Part shown: positions 34,129 to 42,751 of the stretch, one piece after another
Numbering within the stretch: position 1 is the stretch's first letter
Layout: every line of letters begins with the position of its first letter
From: JABAAW01 sp965216605
GTDB taxonomy: Bacteria > Pseudomonadota > Alphaproteobacteria > JABAAW01
DNA: 64,000 nt
Assembly: GCA_965216605.1 (NCBI GenBank)
Contig: CBDCGG010000002.1
Span: forward strand, 1 to 64,000
Reading direction: 5' to 3'
Notes under the pieces: generated by a model
The model's input: the letters and a program-made list of their open reading frames with translations, nothing else
What the model was told of the DNA's origin: nothing
Database searches by the model: none
Position numbers and translations under genes: made by a program

Positions 34129-35045
34129 CGCATCCCTTCTGTAACAGAGAAGAGCTCAGAGGGTTGTGCGATGAGTTCCCACAACAGCCCACCGCAGACG
34201 GCGAGAACGATAAGGGCGAGGAACAATCGAAATTGCACGGCATCGATTCGGCTTCCCCACCGCACTCCGAGCTGAGCGCCGACGACACCACCTGTAACGA
34301 GCAGCATGGCGAGCACGATATCGACGGCTTGGTTGAAACCTGCTTGCAAGAAGGTTGCGTTCGCGGTGACGAAGACGATTTGAAAAAGAGATGTGCCGAT
34401 CACGGTGTGGGGCGGCATACGCAGGATGTAGATCATGGCAGGGATCATGACGAATCCTCCTCCGATACCAAGCATGGCAGCCAGCACGCCAACGACGACA
34501 CCGACCGCCAAAGGTAGCATGCTGCTGATGTAGAGCCTCGATGTGCGAAAGCGCGTTTTGAATGGCAGTAGCCTTGTCCAATTGCGACGGCGTTTTTTTT
34601 TCGGACGCGTCGCCCTTTTGGGATGCGCGCGGTGTTTTTCCAGCAGACCCTCGGCGAGCATCAGGCAGGCGATGGAAAAGAGCAAGACGACATAGACGAT
34701 TTTGATGAAGAAATCGATCTGTCCGATCATCTTGAGAATGGTAAAAAGCAGCACCCCTAGCGTGGAGCCGAGCAGTCCGCCCGCCATGAGAAAGAGCCCC
34801 ATTTTGACATCGACCCCGCCGCGTCGCCAGTATCCAAGGAAGCCTGAAGTCGAGGAAGCTAATATTTGATTAGCCTCCGTTCCAACGGCGATGGCGGGCG
34901 GCACGCCCAGAAAGATTAGTATGGGCGTCATGAGAAATCCTCCCCCGACGCCGAACAATCCCGACAAGATCCCGACCCCCAACCCCAAAGAGAGGAGCAA
35001 GAATACATTGACCGAAATCTCGGCGATCGGCAGGTAGATCGTCAT
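34125..35045 (-). CDS. TauE/SafE (TSUP) family sulfite/anion exporter
   Basis: 306 residues, seven to eight transmembrane helices in two related halves, each with the family glycine motif (SGLFGVGGGFLMTP and LAAMLGIGGGFVMIPA). A basic cytoplasmic loop rich in Lys/Arg (about 145-165) lies between the halves. Substrate is not certain: known members move sulfite, sulfoacetate or other organosulfur anions. Co-transcribed with the downstream TIGR02186-like gene. Confidence 0.88.
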   Translation of the reverse strand: MTIYLPIAEISVNVFLLLSLGLGVGILSGLFGVGGGFLMTPILIFLGVPPAIAVGTEANQILASSTSGFLGYWRRGGVDVKMGLFLMAGGLLGSTLGVLLFTILKMIGQIDFFIKIVYVVLLFSIACLMLAEGLLEKHRAHPKRATRPKKKRRRNWTRLLPFKTRFRTSRLYISSMLPLAVGVVVGVLAAMLGIGGGFVMIPAMIYILRMPPHTVIGTSLFQIVFVTANATFLQAGFNQAVDIVLAMLLVTGGVVGAQLGVRWGSRIDAVQFRLFLALIVLAVCGGLLWELIAQPSELFSVTEGMR

Positions 35046-35068
35046 GCCCCTAACATCGCCGAAAGTTG

Positions 35069-35097
35069 TTGCAGTTGCAACGCCAGTGTGATAGAAT
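35069..35097 (+). promoter_or_regulatory. candidate sigma70-type promoter of the tRNA-Leu gene
   Basis: TTGCAG (35069-35074), a 17-bp spacer and TAGAAT (35092-35097) stand 13 bp before the mature tRNA 5' end. Both hexamers are close to the housekeeping consensus and the spacing is ideal. No experimental support is implied. Confidence 0.6.
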
Positions 35098-35110
35098 TTT
35101 TCTTGCGGCT

Positions 35111-35546
35111 GCGGCTGTGGCGGAATCGGTAGACGCAGCAGACTCGTCGTTCTTGAGCCCCTCCCCTCTTAACCAAGAGAAGGAGGGGGAAGAGAAAAAA
35201 TGGGTCCCCGCGTGGGAAACCGCGCGGTGAGCAAGCGTCAAAAACGGGGAACGCTTTTCGCTCGAATGGATGATTACAATCCTCCTCAGAGCGATGCCAA
35301 TCCCGTGCCAAGCTCCGTTGTGCGCTCTGAAGAGGGGTTCGACCCTCCGCGGACAATGGAGAAGGTGTAGAGACTTGATGGCGCTCACCTAACGGCTCGA
35401 CGAATGTCGGGTTCAGGGTGAAGGGAAAGTCCAGCCTCCAAACTTCGGAAGGCGCAGTCATGCGCCCCTGAAGGCGGCGAAAGCCGTAGAAGGATGCAAA
35501 ATCTGCCGCTGGTAACAGCATGGGAGTTCGAGTCTCCCCAGCCGCA
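35111..35546 (+). tRNA. tRNA-Leu(CAA), split by a group I intron
   Basis: Removing 35145-35496 leaves an 84-nt class II tRNA. Acceptor GCGGCTG (35111-35117) pairs with CAGCCGC (35539-35545), discriminator A35546; the D-arm GCGGAATCGGTAGACGC is the classic Leu form; anticodon stem GCAGA/TCTGC with loop CTCAAAA gives anticodon CAA; a long variable arm (GCTG/CAGC) and T-arm GGGAG-TTCGAGT-CTCCC follow. No CCA is encoded. The sequence is close to E. coli tRNA-Leu(CAA) in the D and anticodon arms. Confidence 0.95.
35145..35496 (+). ncRNA. group I self-splicing intron (IC3-like) in tRNA-Leu
   Basis: About 352 nt with the core elements seen in cyanobacterial tRNA-Leu introns, recognised from memory of those sequences: Q-like GCCAATCCCGTGCCAAGC (near 35296), R-like GGTGTAGAGACTTGATGG (near 35365), S-like AAGGGAAAGTCCAG (near 35423), and a 3' end GGCGAAAGCC then GGATG, with terminal G at 35496. 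No ORF is encoded. The exact 5' cut is ambiguous by one base, since C35145 and C35497 are identical: terminal-G logic gives a cut after U35144, while a CUC/GAG P1 pairing would favour a cut after C35145. Confidence 0.9.
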
Positions 35547-35627
35547 TTTTTCGAAGCTGTGTTAAAGATACAAAAAAAGCGCGACAGAAATCCTTCTTCG
35601 CGCAACGACACTTGCCCCCCGCTACCG

Positions 35628-36686
35628 CTAAGGAGAGGGTTGCAAGTCGCACGAGGCTAGGTGCACCTCGCGCCATGCTTGCGCGTCTTGAAACAGGGCG
35701 TGGAGCAGGCGATTGTTGAGCCGATGTCCCGACTTGCTCGCCTCCACGCGCGCCAAGATCGGTAGCCCCGCGAGGTAGAGATCGCCGCAAAGATCGAGAA
35801 TTTTGTGGCGAACAAGCTCATCCTCATAGCGCAAGCCTTCAGGATTGACGATACCATGCTCGTCTATTAGCACGGCGTTGTCGAGCGAGCCTCCCAAGGC
35901 AAAGTTCTGCTCGCGCAAACGCTCGATATCCTTCTTGAAAGCAAATGTTCGCGCCGAGGCGATCCCCTCGCGCCACGCGTCACCCGAAGCGGCTGAGAAT
36001 TGCAGACGCTGCTGTCCGACCGTCGGGTGCGGGAAGTCGATCGAAAAGTCGACATTCGTCATCGCAGAGGGAGTCGTTGCGGATAGGAGTTCGCGTTCTG
36101 TTTTTTCATCCAAAGGCAACAGACGGCAGTAGCGGTCGCCTTCTCTTGCTTCGATCGTTTTTCGCACCAGCAAGTAGCGTCGAGGTTTTTTCTGTCGAAC
36201 GATTCCTGCCTCGAAGATCGCCTTGAGCCACGGCTCGGCGCTACCGTCTAATATGGGCAGTTCGTCTATATCCAGCTCGACGAGCAAATTGTCGATTTGC
36301 GCAATGGCGAGCGCGCCCATTAGATGCTCCACCATCGAGACAGCTGTGCCTGCTTCGCCAACAACCTTTGTGCACAAGCGTCTCTCCTCGACGCGCTCGT
36401 AGCGCAGGGTGATATCGCGCTTTCCGTTGGTGAGGTCTGTTCGGCGCAGTTTGAGCCCGCTACCGCTCTCTTGCGGATGCAACACGACACGTACATCCTT
36501 CCCCGAATGAACGCCGCAACCCTCTAGTGCTATGGAACGCGCTAGCGTCCCTTCCCAAGCTTCCAAACCAACATTGGCATTGGTATTGGCGTTTTTGTTC
36601 GTAGTTTCCTTCTCGGCAACGAGGAAGGGGTCGCTTTCTGTGGTGACTTTTTCGCTCCTCCCCGCGAGGCTCTGCTGCATTGTCAT
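35628..36686 (-). CDS. lpxC: UDP-3-O-acyl-N-acetylglucosamine deacetylase
   Basis: Zinc deacetylase for the committed step of lipid A synthesis. Zinc ligands are visible in MVEHLMGAL, and HKILDLCGDLYL; the catalytic His is in SGHRLNN. 352 residues; the first 40 are a low-complexity leader (NKNANTNANV) before the first conserved segment GCGVHSGKDV. Start 36686 is chosen because AGGAG lies 9 bp upstream. It stands apart from the main lpx cluster, as is normal. The 190-bp upstream gap is C-rich on the plus strand and shows no other feature. Confidence 0.95.
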   Translation of the reverse strand: MTMQQSLAGRSEKVTTESDPFLVAEKETTNKNANTNANVGLEAWEGTLARSIALEGCGVHSGKDVRVVLHPQESGSGLKLRRTDLTNGKRDITLRYERVEERRLCTKVVGEAGTAVSMVEHLMGALAIAQIDNLLVELDIDELPILDGSAEPWLKAIFEAGIVRQKKPRRYLLVRKTIEAREGDRYCRLLPLDEKTERELLSATTPSAMTNVDFSIDFPHPTVGQQRLQFSAASGDAWREGIASARTFAFKKDIERLREQNFALGGSLDNAVLIDEHGIVNPEGLRYEDELVRHKILDLCGDLYLAGLPILARVEASKSGHRLNNRLLHALFQDAQAWREVHLASCDLQPSP

Positions 36687-36879
36687 CTTGTAGGCTCCTA
36701 ATGTTGAGAGTCTGTTATGACTCTGTAAACTCCTCTTGACAATCCCCCAACAATCCCCCGACACCCCCCAGACAACCCCCTTGCCCACTCTCACTGTCGC
36801 GCATAGGCTAAGTAAAGACAAATCAAGGATTGTTGCGAATTGTTGCCTACTTTACACCTTCTATGTTGTTGCTTTACGG

Positions 36880-37947
36880 CTACGGATTCGATACGGAGCG
36901 TTGAGCGCGAAGGGTGATTTGTCCCGCCTCTCCTTCTGCGCCGATGCTCTCGCCGTAGAAGAGCGCTCGTTCGGCAATGCCGCGTTTGACGAGGGCGGCT
37001 ACGATTCCCTCGACACGCTCAGCATCAAGAGCGGATGCTTCGATACGCAAGCTCACATCCTGCGTTTGCGTCTTGTACCACTCGGCGATTCGTTTGATCG
37101 TCTTTTTTCCTTTCTTGGAGAGCTTGCGTTTCTTGCCTTTAAAGCTGATCTGCCAGACGGGCAAGGGTGTGCCGCTTGATGTTTGTTGCAGCTCCTGCTG
37201 CACGAGTGTTTTGACGATCTCCTGCATGTCGGTGTCGCCCTGCTTCAGCAACCTGAGGAGGGTGTCGATATCCCTCTGTTGCAAATAGCGCTCGATAAGG
37301 GAGAATTGTTGTCCTGTCGCAAAGCCCTGCTGTGCGCCTGGACGCGCGATGGCGCCGGACAAATTTTCTCTGTTGGGAAAAGCTTGCTGTCCGCCTACGG
37401 CTTGTTCTTGCACCGCTCCCAGCGCTGCCGCCAAGTCTAGAGCGCAGGCACTGTTGCGCGAGGTGAGGGGCGATTTGTACATCTCGTAGTACCAGCAGTC
37501 GAAGTTCGCTTGCGCAAGCGCGGCAGAGGCGAACATCGCCGTGTTCTCGCCGGAGACCGTAGCAAGCAGCGCCTCGAGTTTTTGTCGTTGTTGCCTGACC
37601 CACGCGGTATCTTCGTTTCGCCAGCGTCTGCCACGCTTGACCTCGGCGGGCTCGACGATATCTCCGCGTGCGGCGCGGCGTCCTTTCTTGATCAGTTTAA
37701 TGCGTTTCGTCGCCTCGCGCCTAGAGGCGACCGCGAAATAGGCTTTCGAAAGAAATACCGAAAAACGCGGATCAAGAATAACATCGCTCGAACTGACGCG
37801 CACCGCGTTGCGTACGCTGCCCACTTGCTTCTTCCCCTTCGCGCACGAGGCGACGAGCAGAGACGCAGCGAGCAGAAGGATTAGGGGCGCAAAGAAAGAA
37901 AAACGAGACAAAGCCCTTATGGTCAGGAGAGTGGTCGGGGGAGACAT
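36880..37947 (-). CDS. putative lipoprotein with degenerate OmpA-like C-terminal domain
   Basis: 355 residues. A type II signal with lipobox LVASC near residue 35 predicts a lipid-anchored protein. The middle has no recognisable domain. The last 90 residues follow the OmpA peptidoglycan-binding layout (KLSKKGKKTIKRIAEWYK, then RIEAS, ERVEGIVAALVKRGI, YGESI) but lack the usual TD and R ligands, so peptidoglycan binding is uncertain. It lies between lpxC and rpsT on the same strand. I do not recognise a specific family. Confidence 0.6.
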   Translation of the reverse strand: MSPPTTLLTIRALSRFSFFAPLILLLAASLLVASCAKGKKQVGSVRNAVRVSSSDVILDPRFSVFLSKAYFAVASRREATKRIKLIKKGRRAARGDIVEPAEVKRGRRWRNEDTAWVRQQRQKLEALLATVSGENTAMFASAALAQANFDCWYYEMYKSPLTSRNSACALDLAAALGAVQEQAVGGQQAFPNRENLSGAIARPGAQQGFATGQQFSLIERYLQQRDIDTLLRLLKQGDTDMQEIVKTLVQQELQQTSSGTPLPVWQISFKGKKRKLSKKGKKTIKRIAEWYKTQTQDVSLRIEASALDAERVEGIVAALVKRGIAERALFYGESIGAEGEAGQITLRAQRSVSNP

Positions 37948-38044
37948 TTCATTTTCCGAATTATTTTCCGAATTATTTTTCCAAGACGCTTTCGATGTTT
38001 TTATAAAACATCTTGTAAAGCATCTTGCAAAACTTTTTTGCTTT

Positions 38045-38434
38045 CTACCCGTCAGCTTGCGTCATGGCTTTCATGCGTTTTGCCAGGCGCGACACTTTGC
38101 GCGAGACTGCTTTGCGATGCAGCGCGCCTTTTTGAGCGGCACGATGCAACTCTGCCATCGCGCGGCGAAAATGTTCGTCGATCGAGATGGATTCGGCTTC
38201 TAGATTTTTGTCGTCGCTTTTCGAGGAAGCTTTTGCTGCCTTCTGAGCTGTCTTCTTGGGGTTCCCCTTATCTTGCGTCTCTTTAGCAGAGGGATTTTTT
38301 TCCAAGGCATATTTCGCCATGGCTTCCTCGCAGAATCGCACGAAGCGACGCGCACGGCTACGACGTGCGACATGGCGAGCGGTGCGCGTTGCGGTCTGTC
38401 GGATGCGCTTGCGTGCAGACGGGCTATTCGCCAT
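38045..38434 (-). CDS. rpsT: 30S ribosomal protein S20 with internal insertion
   Basis: 16S rRNA-binding protein of the small subunit. The N-terminal MANSPSARKRIRQ and the C-terminal KGALHRKAVSRKVSRL are standard. At 129 residues it is about 40 longer than usual: a Lys/Ser/Ala-rich charged segment (about residues 45-82) splits the normal helical protein between helix 1 and helix 2. Upstream it is divergent from hisG. The 3' side (37948-38044) is A/T-rich with ATTTTCCGAATT-type tandem units. Confidence 0.95.
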   Translation of the reverse strand: MANSPSARKRIRQTATRTARHVARRSRARRFVRFCEEAMAKYALEKNPSAKETQDKGNPKKTAQKAAKASSKSDDKNLEAESISIDEHFRRAMAELHRAAQKGALHRKAVSRKVSRLAKRMKAMTQADG

Positions 38435-38580
38435 GATGCTTGTAACCTTTGTTCGTTGTCCAAAGCAGGATTCATTGGCGACCCTGCCCTTCTTGTGTAA
38501 CGCGGTTTTGCTTCGGAGTCAAGCGTGTCGCACTTTTTCTCTTAACCTTGCTACCTCATCCTTGGTGCCTAATTTTTCTT

Positions 38581-39276
38581 TTGTCCAAGTTTCTTTCGCC
38601 CTCGCCCCTTTTGGCTCTGCCGCGCGGACGCATCGAGAAGGTGCTTGCGCCGCTCTTGCGACGGCTCGACTTGCCGCACGCGCAAGACTTTGAACAATGC
38701 CGAAAATTGTTGCTGCCCACAGAGCAACAAGATTTGACGATCCTACGCGTACGCTCCTTCGATGTCGCGACGTTGGTCGCCTTAGGCGGCGCAGATTTAG
38801 GCATCGTCGGACGCGATGTTCTCAACGAGACAGGCGGAGAAGACCTGTACGTTCCCTTAGACTTGAAGGTCGGCGCATGCCGACTCTGCCTCGCCGCGCC
38901 CACAGAAAATTCTCAAGAGAAGGACAAGGCGCAGCAGTTGCAAAAACGATCGCACATCCGCGTTGCGACAAAGTATCCGAACACGACGAAAGCCTATTTT
39001 GCCAAGAAAGGCATGCAAGCCGAATGCATCAAGCTACACGGCTCGATCGAGCTCGCGCCCACGCTCGGGCTAGCGAGCCATATCGTCGATTTGGTCGATA
39101 GCGGCAAGACGCTGGCAGACAACGGACTGGAAGTGATCGAAACCCTGTGCCACAGCAGCTGCCTGCTGGTCGTCGGACGCATGGCGATGAAAATGCGCGG
39201 CAAGGCAATCGAGGCATGGATCGAACGATTCGAAAAAGCCTTGCAACAAAATGATCTGGACAAGCCAAGTTCGTAA
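38581..39276 (+). CDS. hisG: ATP phosphoribosyltransferase, short form
   Basis: First step of histidine synthesis. About 231 residues, the short type that needs HisZ as a regulatory partner; hisZ is not in the window. LALPRGRIEKVLAPLL, GGADLGIVGRDVL, RVATKYPNTTKAYF and IVDLVDSGKTLADNGLEVIE are conserved. No ATG stands near the family N-terminus; TTG 38581 is the most likely start, and the only in-frame ATG (38449) would lie in the rpsT promoter region. A Lys/Gln-rich stretch of about 15 residues is inserted after LCLAAPTEN. Confidence 0.88.
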   Translation: MSKFLSPSPLLALPRGRIEKVLAPLLRRLDLPHAQDFEQCRKLLLPTEQQDLTILRVRSFDVATLVALGGADLGIVGRDVLNETGGEDLYVPLDLKVGACRLCLAAPTENSQEKDKAQQLQKRSHIRVATKYPNTTKAYFAKKGMQAECIKLHGSIELAPTLGLASHIVDLVDSGKTLADNGLEVIETLCHSSCLLVVGRMAMKMRGKAIEAWIERFEKALQQNDLDKPSS

Positions 39277-39306
39277 CCCACAATTGACGACTAGGGATTG
39301 ACGAGG

Positions 39307-40608
39307 ATGGTGGAGTTTCTTTCCAACCGCGATGCCGATTTTTCGGCGAGGCTGGAGGCAATCAGGGCAGCAAGACATCGTGGAGGGGGCGCGACGGAAG
39401 GGGCTGGCGCGAAGTCTTGTATCGAGCAGACCGCCGAGATTATCGCGCGGGTGGAGCGCGATGGCGAGAAGGCAGTGCGCGACTTTGCCCAACGATGGGA
39501 CGGGCTGAGCGATGCCGATCCCTTGCGTCTGGACACAGGAGTGATTGCCGATGCGGCAAGGCGTGTCGCTGTGGAAGAGGAGCAAGCCTTGCGTATGGCG
39601 CATTCTAGAATACAGGATTTTCACAAGCGACAGCCTGATACCTCCTACGATATGCGCGAGCCGTCAGGAATGCGGCTGCAGGCGCGAGTGAGCGCGATCG
39701 AAGCGGTGGCACTATATGTGCCTGGCGGTCGCCATCCCTATCCGAGCACCTTGTTGATGACGGGGATTCCCGCGCGTCTCGCGGGCGTGCGTCGTCTGGT
39801 GGTGGCGACCCCTGCGACGCGCCGTACCCTTTCGCCCTTACTTGCGGCGGCACTGCGTCTGCTCGACATCGACGAGGTCTACAGCCTTGGCGGAGCGCAA
39901 GCTATTGCCGCGCTCGCGCTGGGTTGCGAGAGCGTCCCTCCTGTAGATCTGATCGTAGGCCCAGGCAACGCTTGGGTCACCGAAGCCAAACGCCAGCTGT
40001 TCGGGCGCGTCGGCATCGACACGCTCGCGGGTCCTTCCGAAGTGTTGATCATCGCCGACAGCAGCGCAGAGCCTGCGTGGATCGCTGCCGACCTGCTCGC
40101 ACAAGCCGAACACGACGCACTCGCTTGTCCCATGCTGGTCTGCGATGACGAGCGCATCGCAAAGGCTACCTGTGAGGAAATCAAACGACAAGGTACACAA
40201 GCGAGCTGGGAGAACAACGGCTTGTGTGTGTTGGTGCGAGATTTGGCACAGGATGCGCCTGCCATCGTCAAGCGTCTTGCACCTGAGCACGCGCAAGTGA
40301 TCGCCAAAAACGCGCGCGAGATTGCGCATAGGCTGGAGGGCGTAGGTTGCGTCTTTATCGGGGCTTACGCGCCGACGGCTTTGGGGGACTATGTTGCGGG
40401 AACAAACCATGTGTTGCCGACGGGCGGCGCGGCGCGATTCGCTTCAGGTTTGAGCGTCGAGACCTTCACACGACGCACGACTATCGTCGAGCCTTCACAG
40501 AGCGCGTTCTTTGAGCTTGCGCCCTATGCTGTCTCGCTGGCTCGCGCAGAGGGATTGGAGGCGCACGCACGATCGCTCGAAATACGAGAACGCCGAGAAA
40601 AAACATGA
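39307..40608 (+). CDS. hisD: histidinol dehydrogenase
   Basis: Zinc- and NAD-dependent, last two steps of histidine synthesis. VALYVPGGRHPYPSTLLM, IVGPGNAWVTEAKRQLFG, AGPSEVLIIADSSA, LLAQAEHD (zinc ligand His) and LAPEHAQV (catalytic Glu-His) are all in place. 433 residues from ATG 39307; an in-frame TTG at 39298 is an alternative. Its stop overlaps the UPF0262 start (ATGA), as is common in alphaproteobacteria. Confidence 0.95.
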   Translation: MVEFLSNRDADFSARLEAIRAARHRGGGATEGAGAKSCIEQTAEIIARVERDGEKAVRDFAQRWDGLSDADPLRLDTGVIADAARRVAVEEEQALRMAHSRIQDFHKRQPDTSYDMREPSGMRLQARVSAIEAVALYVPGGRHPYPSTLLMTGIPARLAGVRRLVVATPATRRTLSPLLAAALRLLDIDEVYSLGGAQAIAALALGCESVPPVDLIVGPGNAWVTEAKRQLFGRVGIDTLAGPSEVLIIADSSAEPAWIAADLLAQAEHDALACPMLVCDDERIAKATCEEIKRQGTQASWENNGLCVLVRDLAQDAPAIVKRLAPEHAQVIAKNAREIAHRLEGVGCVFIGAYAPTALGDYVAGTNHVLPTGGAARFASGLSVETFTRRTTIVEPSQSAFFELAPYAVSLARAEGLEAHARSLEIRERREKT

Positions 40609-41177
40609 CACCTCCTGATACTCCTCCTGATACATCTGCCGATACATCTGCGGGAGTGCCTTCTGCTACTTCTGTTGCGCCTACTTCTGTTAGGGATCGC
40701 ATCGTTGCGATTGCGCTGGACGAGCAGACGATTGGGCAGCGCAGTGTTGCTGTCGAGCGCGAGCGTGCGATTGCGATTCACGATTTGATCGCGCAGAACA
40801 TGTTCCGTCCGTGCGGTTGTATCGATGGGAGGGAGGTAGCGTGGTCGGGACCTTTTCGGCTGCGCTTGCGCGTCGAGGATCGTCGTCTTGTCTTCGAGAT
40901 CGCCGATGAGAAAGAGAGAGAACAGGGGCGCATCTACCTTTTGCTTGCGCCTTTTCGCAAGATCGTGCGCGACTATTTTCAGATTTGCGAGAGTTATTTC
41001 GATGCGGTAAAAAAGCTTTCTCCTTCTGCTATCGAGACGATCGACGCAGCACGGCGCGGCTTGCACGACGAGGGCGCGATTTTATTGGTCGAGCAATTAG
41101 CGGGCAAGATCGAGACCGACCATACGAGCGCGCGCCGTTTGTTCACGCTGATCGCCATGCTTTACTTGCGGCTGTGA
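40605..41177 (+). CDS. UPF0262 family protein
   Basis: 190 residues of an alphaproteobacterial family of unknown function, typically beside hisD. The conserved part starts at IVAIALDEQTI and continues through FRPCGCIDG, PFRLRLRVEDRRLVFEI and FRKIVRDYFQICESYFDAV. The first 28 residues are a Pro/Thr/Ser leader encoded by 12-bp tandem units (GATACATCTGCC type, about 40612-40660). It overlaps hisD and maf, so the three are probably one operon. Confidence 0.85.
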   Translation: MTPPDTPPDTSADTSAGVPSATSVAPTSVRDRIVAIALDEQTIGQRSVAVERERAIAIHDLIAQNMFRPCGCIDGREVAWSGPFRLRLRVEDRRLVFEIADEKEREQGRIYLLLAPFRKIVRDYFQICESYFDAVKKLSPSAIETIDAARRGLHDEGAILLVEQLAGKIETDHTSARRLFTLIAMLYLRL

Positions 41178-41818
41178 CTAAGGGGGCGGACAAAATAATT
41201 CTCTCACCTAGACGCGCACGAGGAGAGAAAACATCGCTCGTGCTGGCTTCTGCTTCGCCTCAGCGTTTGGCGTTGCTTGAGCGATTAGGCGTGCGTCCTA
41301 GCAAGCTTATTTCGGTTACCCTCGACGAGCGGCCGTTGCGAAAGGAGACGCCGCGTTTGTTCGTCGCGCGGATGGCGAGAGAGAAGGCGGAGCAGGCAAA
41401 ACGGCAGATTGCTGAGCGGGGCTTGTTTCTTTCGGAGGGGTTATGCTTACTTGCGGCGGATACGGCGGTTGTTTGTGCGAGGCGTATTTTAGGGAAGCCG
41501 TGCGATGAAGATCAGGCGCGAGAGTTTTTACAGAAGTTGAGCGGGAGGAGTCATCAGGTATGGACGGGAGTAGTTGTTTGTAACGACCGATTGTGTCATG
41601 AGCGGGTACGTTTGACGCGCGTTATTTTCAAGCGATTGACGGAGCGAGAGATTGCAGATTATGTTGATTTGGGGGAATGGCGTGGCAGTGCGGGGGGTTA
41701 TCGTATGCAGGGGATGGCGGAGGGTTTTGTGCGGGGATTGAATGGGTCGCATAGTGGGGTTGTGGGGTTGCCATTGTTTGAGACGCGGCAGTTATTGTTG
41801 TCTTACGGCGTGGTGTAG
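41174..41818 (+). CDS. maf: Maf family nucleotide pyrophosphatase
   Basis: House-cleaning NTP pyrophosphatase, linked to septum control in some bacteria. LVLASASPQRLALLERLGV is the Maf N-terminal signature; LLAADTAVVC, FLQKLSGRSHQVWTGVVV and GSAGGYRMQGMAEGFVRGLNGSHSGVVGLPL follow. 214 residues from GTG 41174, which overlaps the UPF0262 stop (GTGA). The usual DEKP substrate motif reads DERPLRKE. The 3' third is strongly G-rich on the coding strand (29 G to 6 C in 41701-41760). Confidence 0.9.
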   Translation: MTKGADKIILSPRRARGEKTSLVLASASPQRLALLERLGVRPSKLISVTLDERPLRKETPRLFVARMAREKAEQAKRQIAERGLFLSEGLCLLAADTAVVCARRILGKPCDEDQAREFLQKLSGRSHQVWTGVVVCNDRLCHERVRLTRVIFKRLTEREIADYVDLGEWRGSAGGYRMQGMAEGFVRGLNGSHSGVVGLPLFETRQLLLSYGVV

Positions 41819-41823
41819 TTTGG

Positions 41824-41940
41824 AATAAGAGGCTGCGCGTCTCGCTTCGCTCACGCGCAGTCAAAGCGCGCTTGCGTGCGCGAGGGGATAAATTCCCCCC
41901 GCTGACGCGGGGTCTTCGTGGGGGGAATTTATCCCCCCAC
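41824..41940. repeat. intergenic palindromic repeat element, copy 2 (inverted)
   Basis: The 53-bp core at 41884-41936 is the inverse of the core at 5299-5351: 17-bp arms identical, 19-nt loop with one change. On the left a box AATAAGAGGCTGCGC (41824-41838) is shared with 53603 and 58933, and in inverse form with 45173. It sits between the convergent maf and HAD genes and might end transcription from both sides. Confidence 0.8.
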
Positions 41941-42012
41941 ACTCCCAATTTCGCGACAAGCCGCAAGTTCCATCAAGCCCCAGAAAAGCCCCAGACAAAG
42001 CCCAGAAAAGCC

Positions 42013-42726
42013 CTAAAGCAATTCCTCCAGAAAGCCCTCGACACTCTCTGCCACCCCATCAATATATCGCTCGTCCCCCGCAAATCGCCCAAACCGCAAC
42101 GGCGTGTCAATCAAAACAGTCGCTATCCCTAACTCATGCGCCGTGCGTAAATTAGACGATAAATCATCAAACATCACAACCTCGCGCGGATCCTCAACCC
42201 GACAATGCACCAATAACGCCTCATAACAAGCCCGATGAGGCTTAGGCTGAAAATCCATCGCCGCAATATCTAAGAAATGATCGAAACACTCACGAGGTAC
42301 CCGCAACCTCTCTAAAACACGCTCAGCATGACAAGTCGTCGCATTCGTGAAAACAATCTTCCGCCCAGGTAAAGACGCAAGCACACTCGCTAATCGAGGA
42401 TTGGCAGGAATGCAAGAATAATCAATGTCATGGACAAACGAAAGAAACTCACGCGCATCAATGCCATAACGACTAGTCAATCCCTCCAGCGTGGTGGCGT
42501 AATCCTGAAGCAACCCCTTCTGCAACCTCCTCGCCTCGTCAGCGGGTAAATCCAACTTGTCAGCAATAAAACCCCCCATGCGCCGATCAATCTGCTCGAA
42601 AAGATTGCACTCGTGATGGTAAAGCGTGTTGTCTAGATCGAAAGCCCAAGCCCTAATCTCAGGATTGCTAGCAGAGCAAAACCTATCCCCAGCAGCTCCT
42701 TTTTCTACGCGCTCCGCAACAGACAC
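42013..42726 (-). CDS. HAD-family pyrimidine 5'-nucleotidase-like phosphatase
   Basis: HAD hydrolase of the SDT1/pyrimidine nucleotidase type. AFDLDNTLYHHE supplies the Asp nucleophile, IVFTNATTCHAERVL motif II, the KPHRACYEALL region motif III and VVMFDDLSSNLRTAHELG motif IV. About 237 residues if GTG 42726 is used. The open frame runs on upstream to 42903, but that part only reads the 15-bp repeat array of trcR in another frame, so I left it out. The 3' end has a G-rich coding strand next to the repeat element. Confidence 0.85.
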   Translation of the reverse strand: MSVAERVEKGAAGDRFCSASNPEIRAWAFDLDNTLYHHECNLFEQIDRRMGGFIADKLDLPADEARRLQKGLLQDYATTLEGLTSRYGIDAREFLSFVHDIDYSCIPANPRLASVLASLPGRKIVFTNATTCHAERVLERLRVPRECFDHFLDIAAMDFQPKPHRACYEALLVHCRVEDPREVVMFDDLSSNLRTAHELGIATVLIDTPLRFGRFAGDERYIDGVAESVEGFLEELL

Positions 42727-42751
42727 TCGCTCGTCGTCCGCTGTTGAAAAA

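Noticed and set aside
35145..35496. tRNA-Leu halves as two separate pseudogenes or an integrated element
   Set aside because: Both halves match one tRNA without loss or duplication, and the insert has group I core motifs and no attachment-site duplication.
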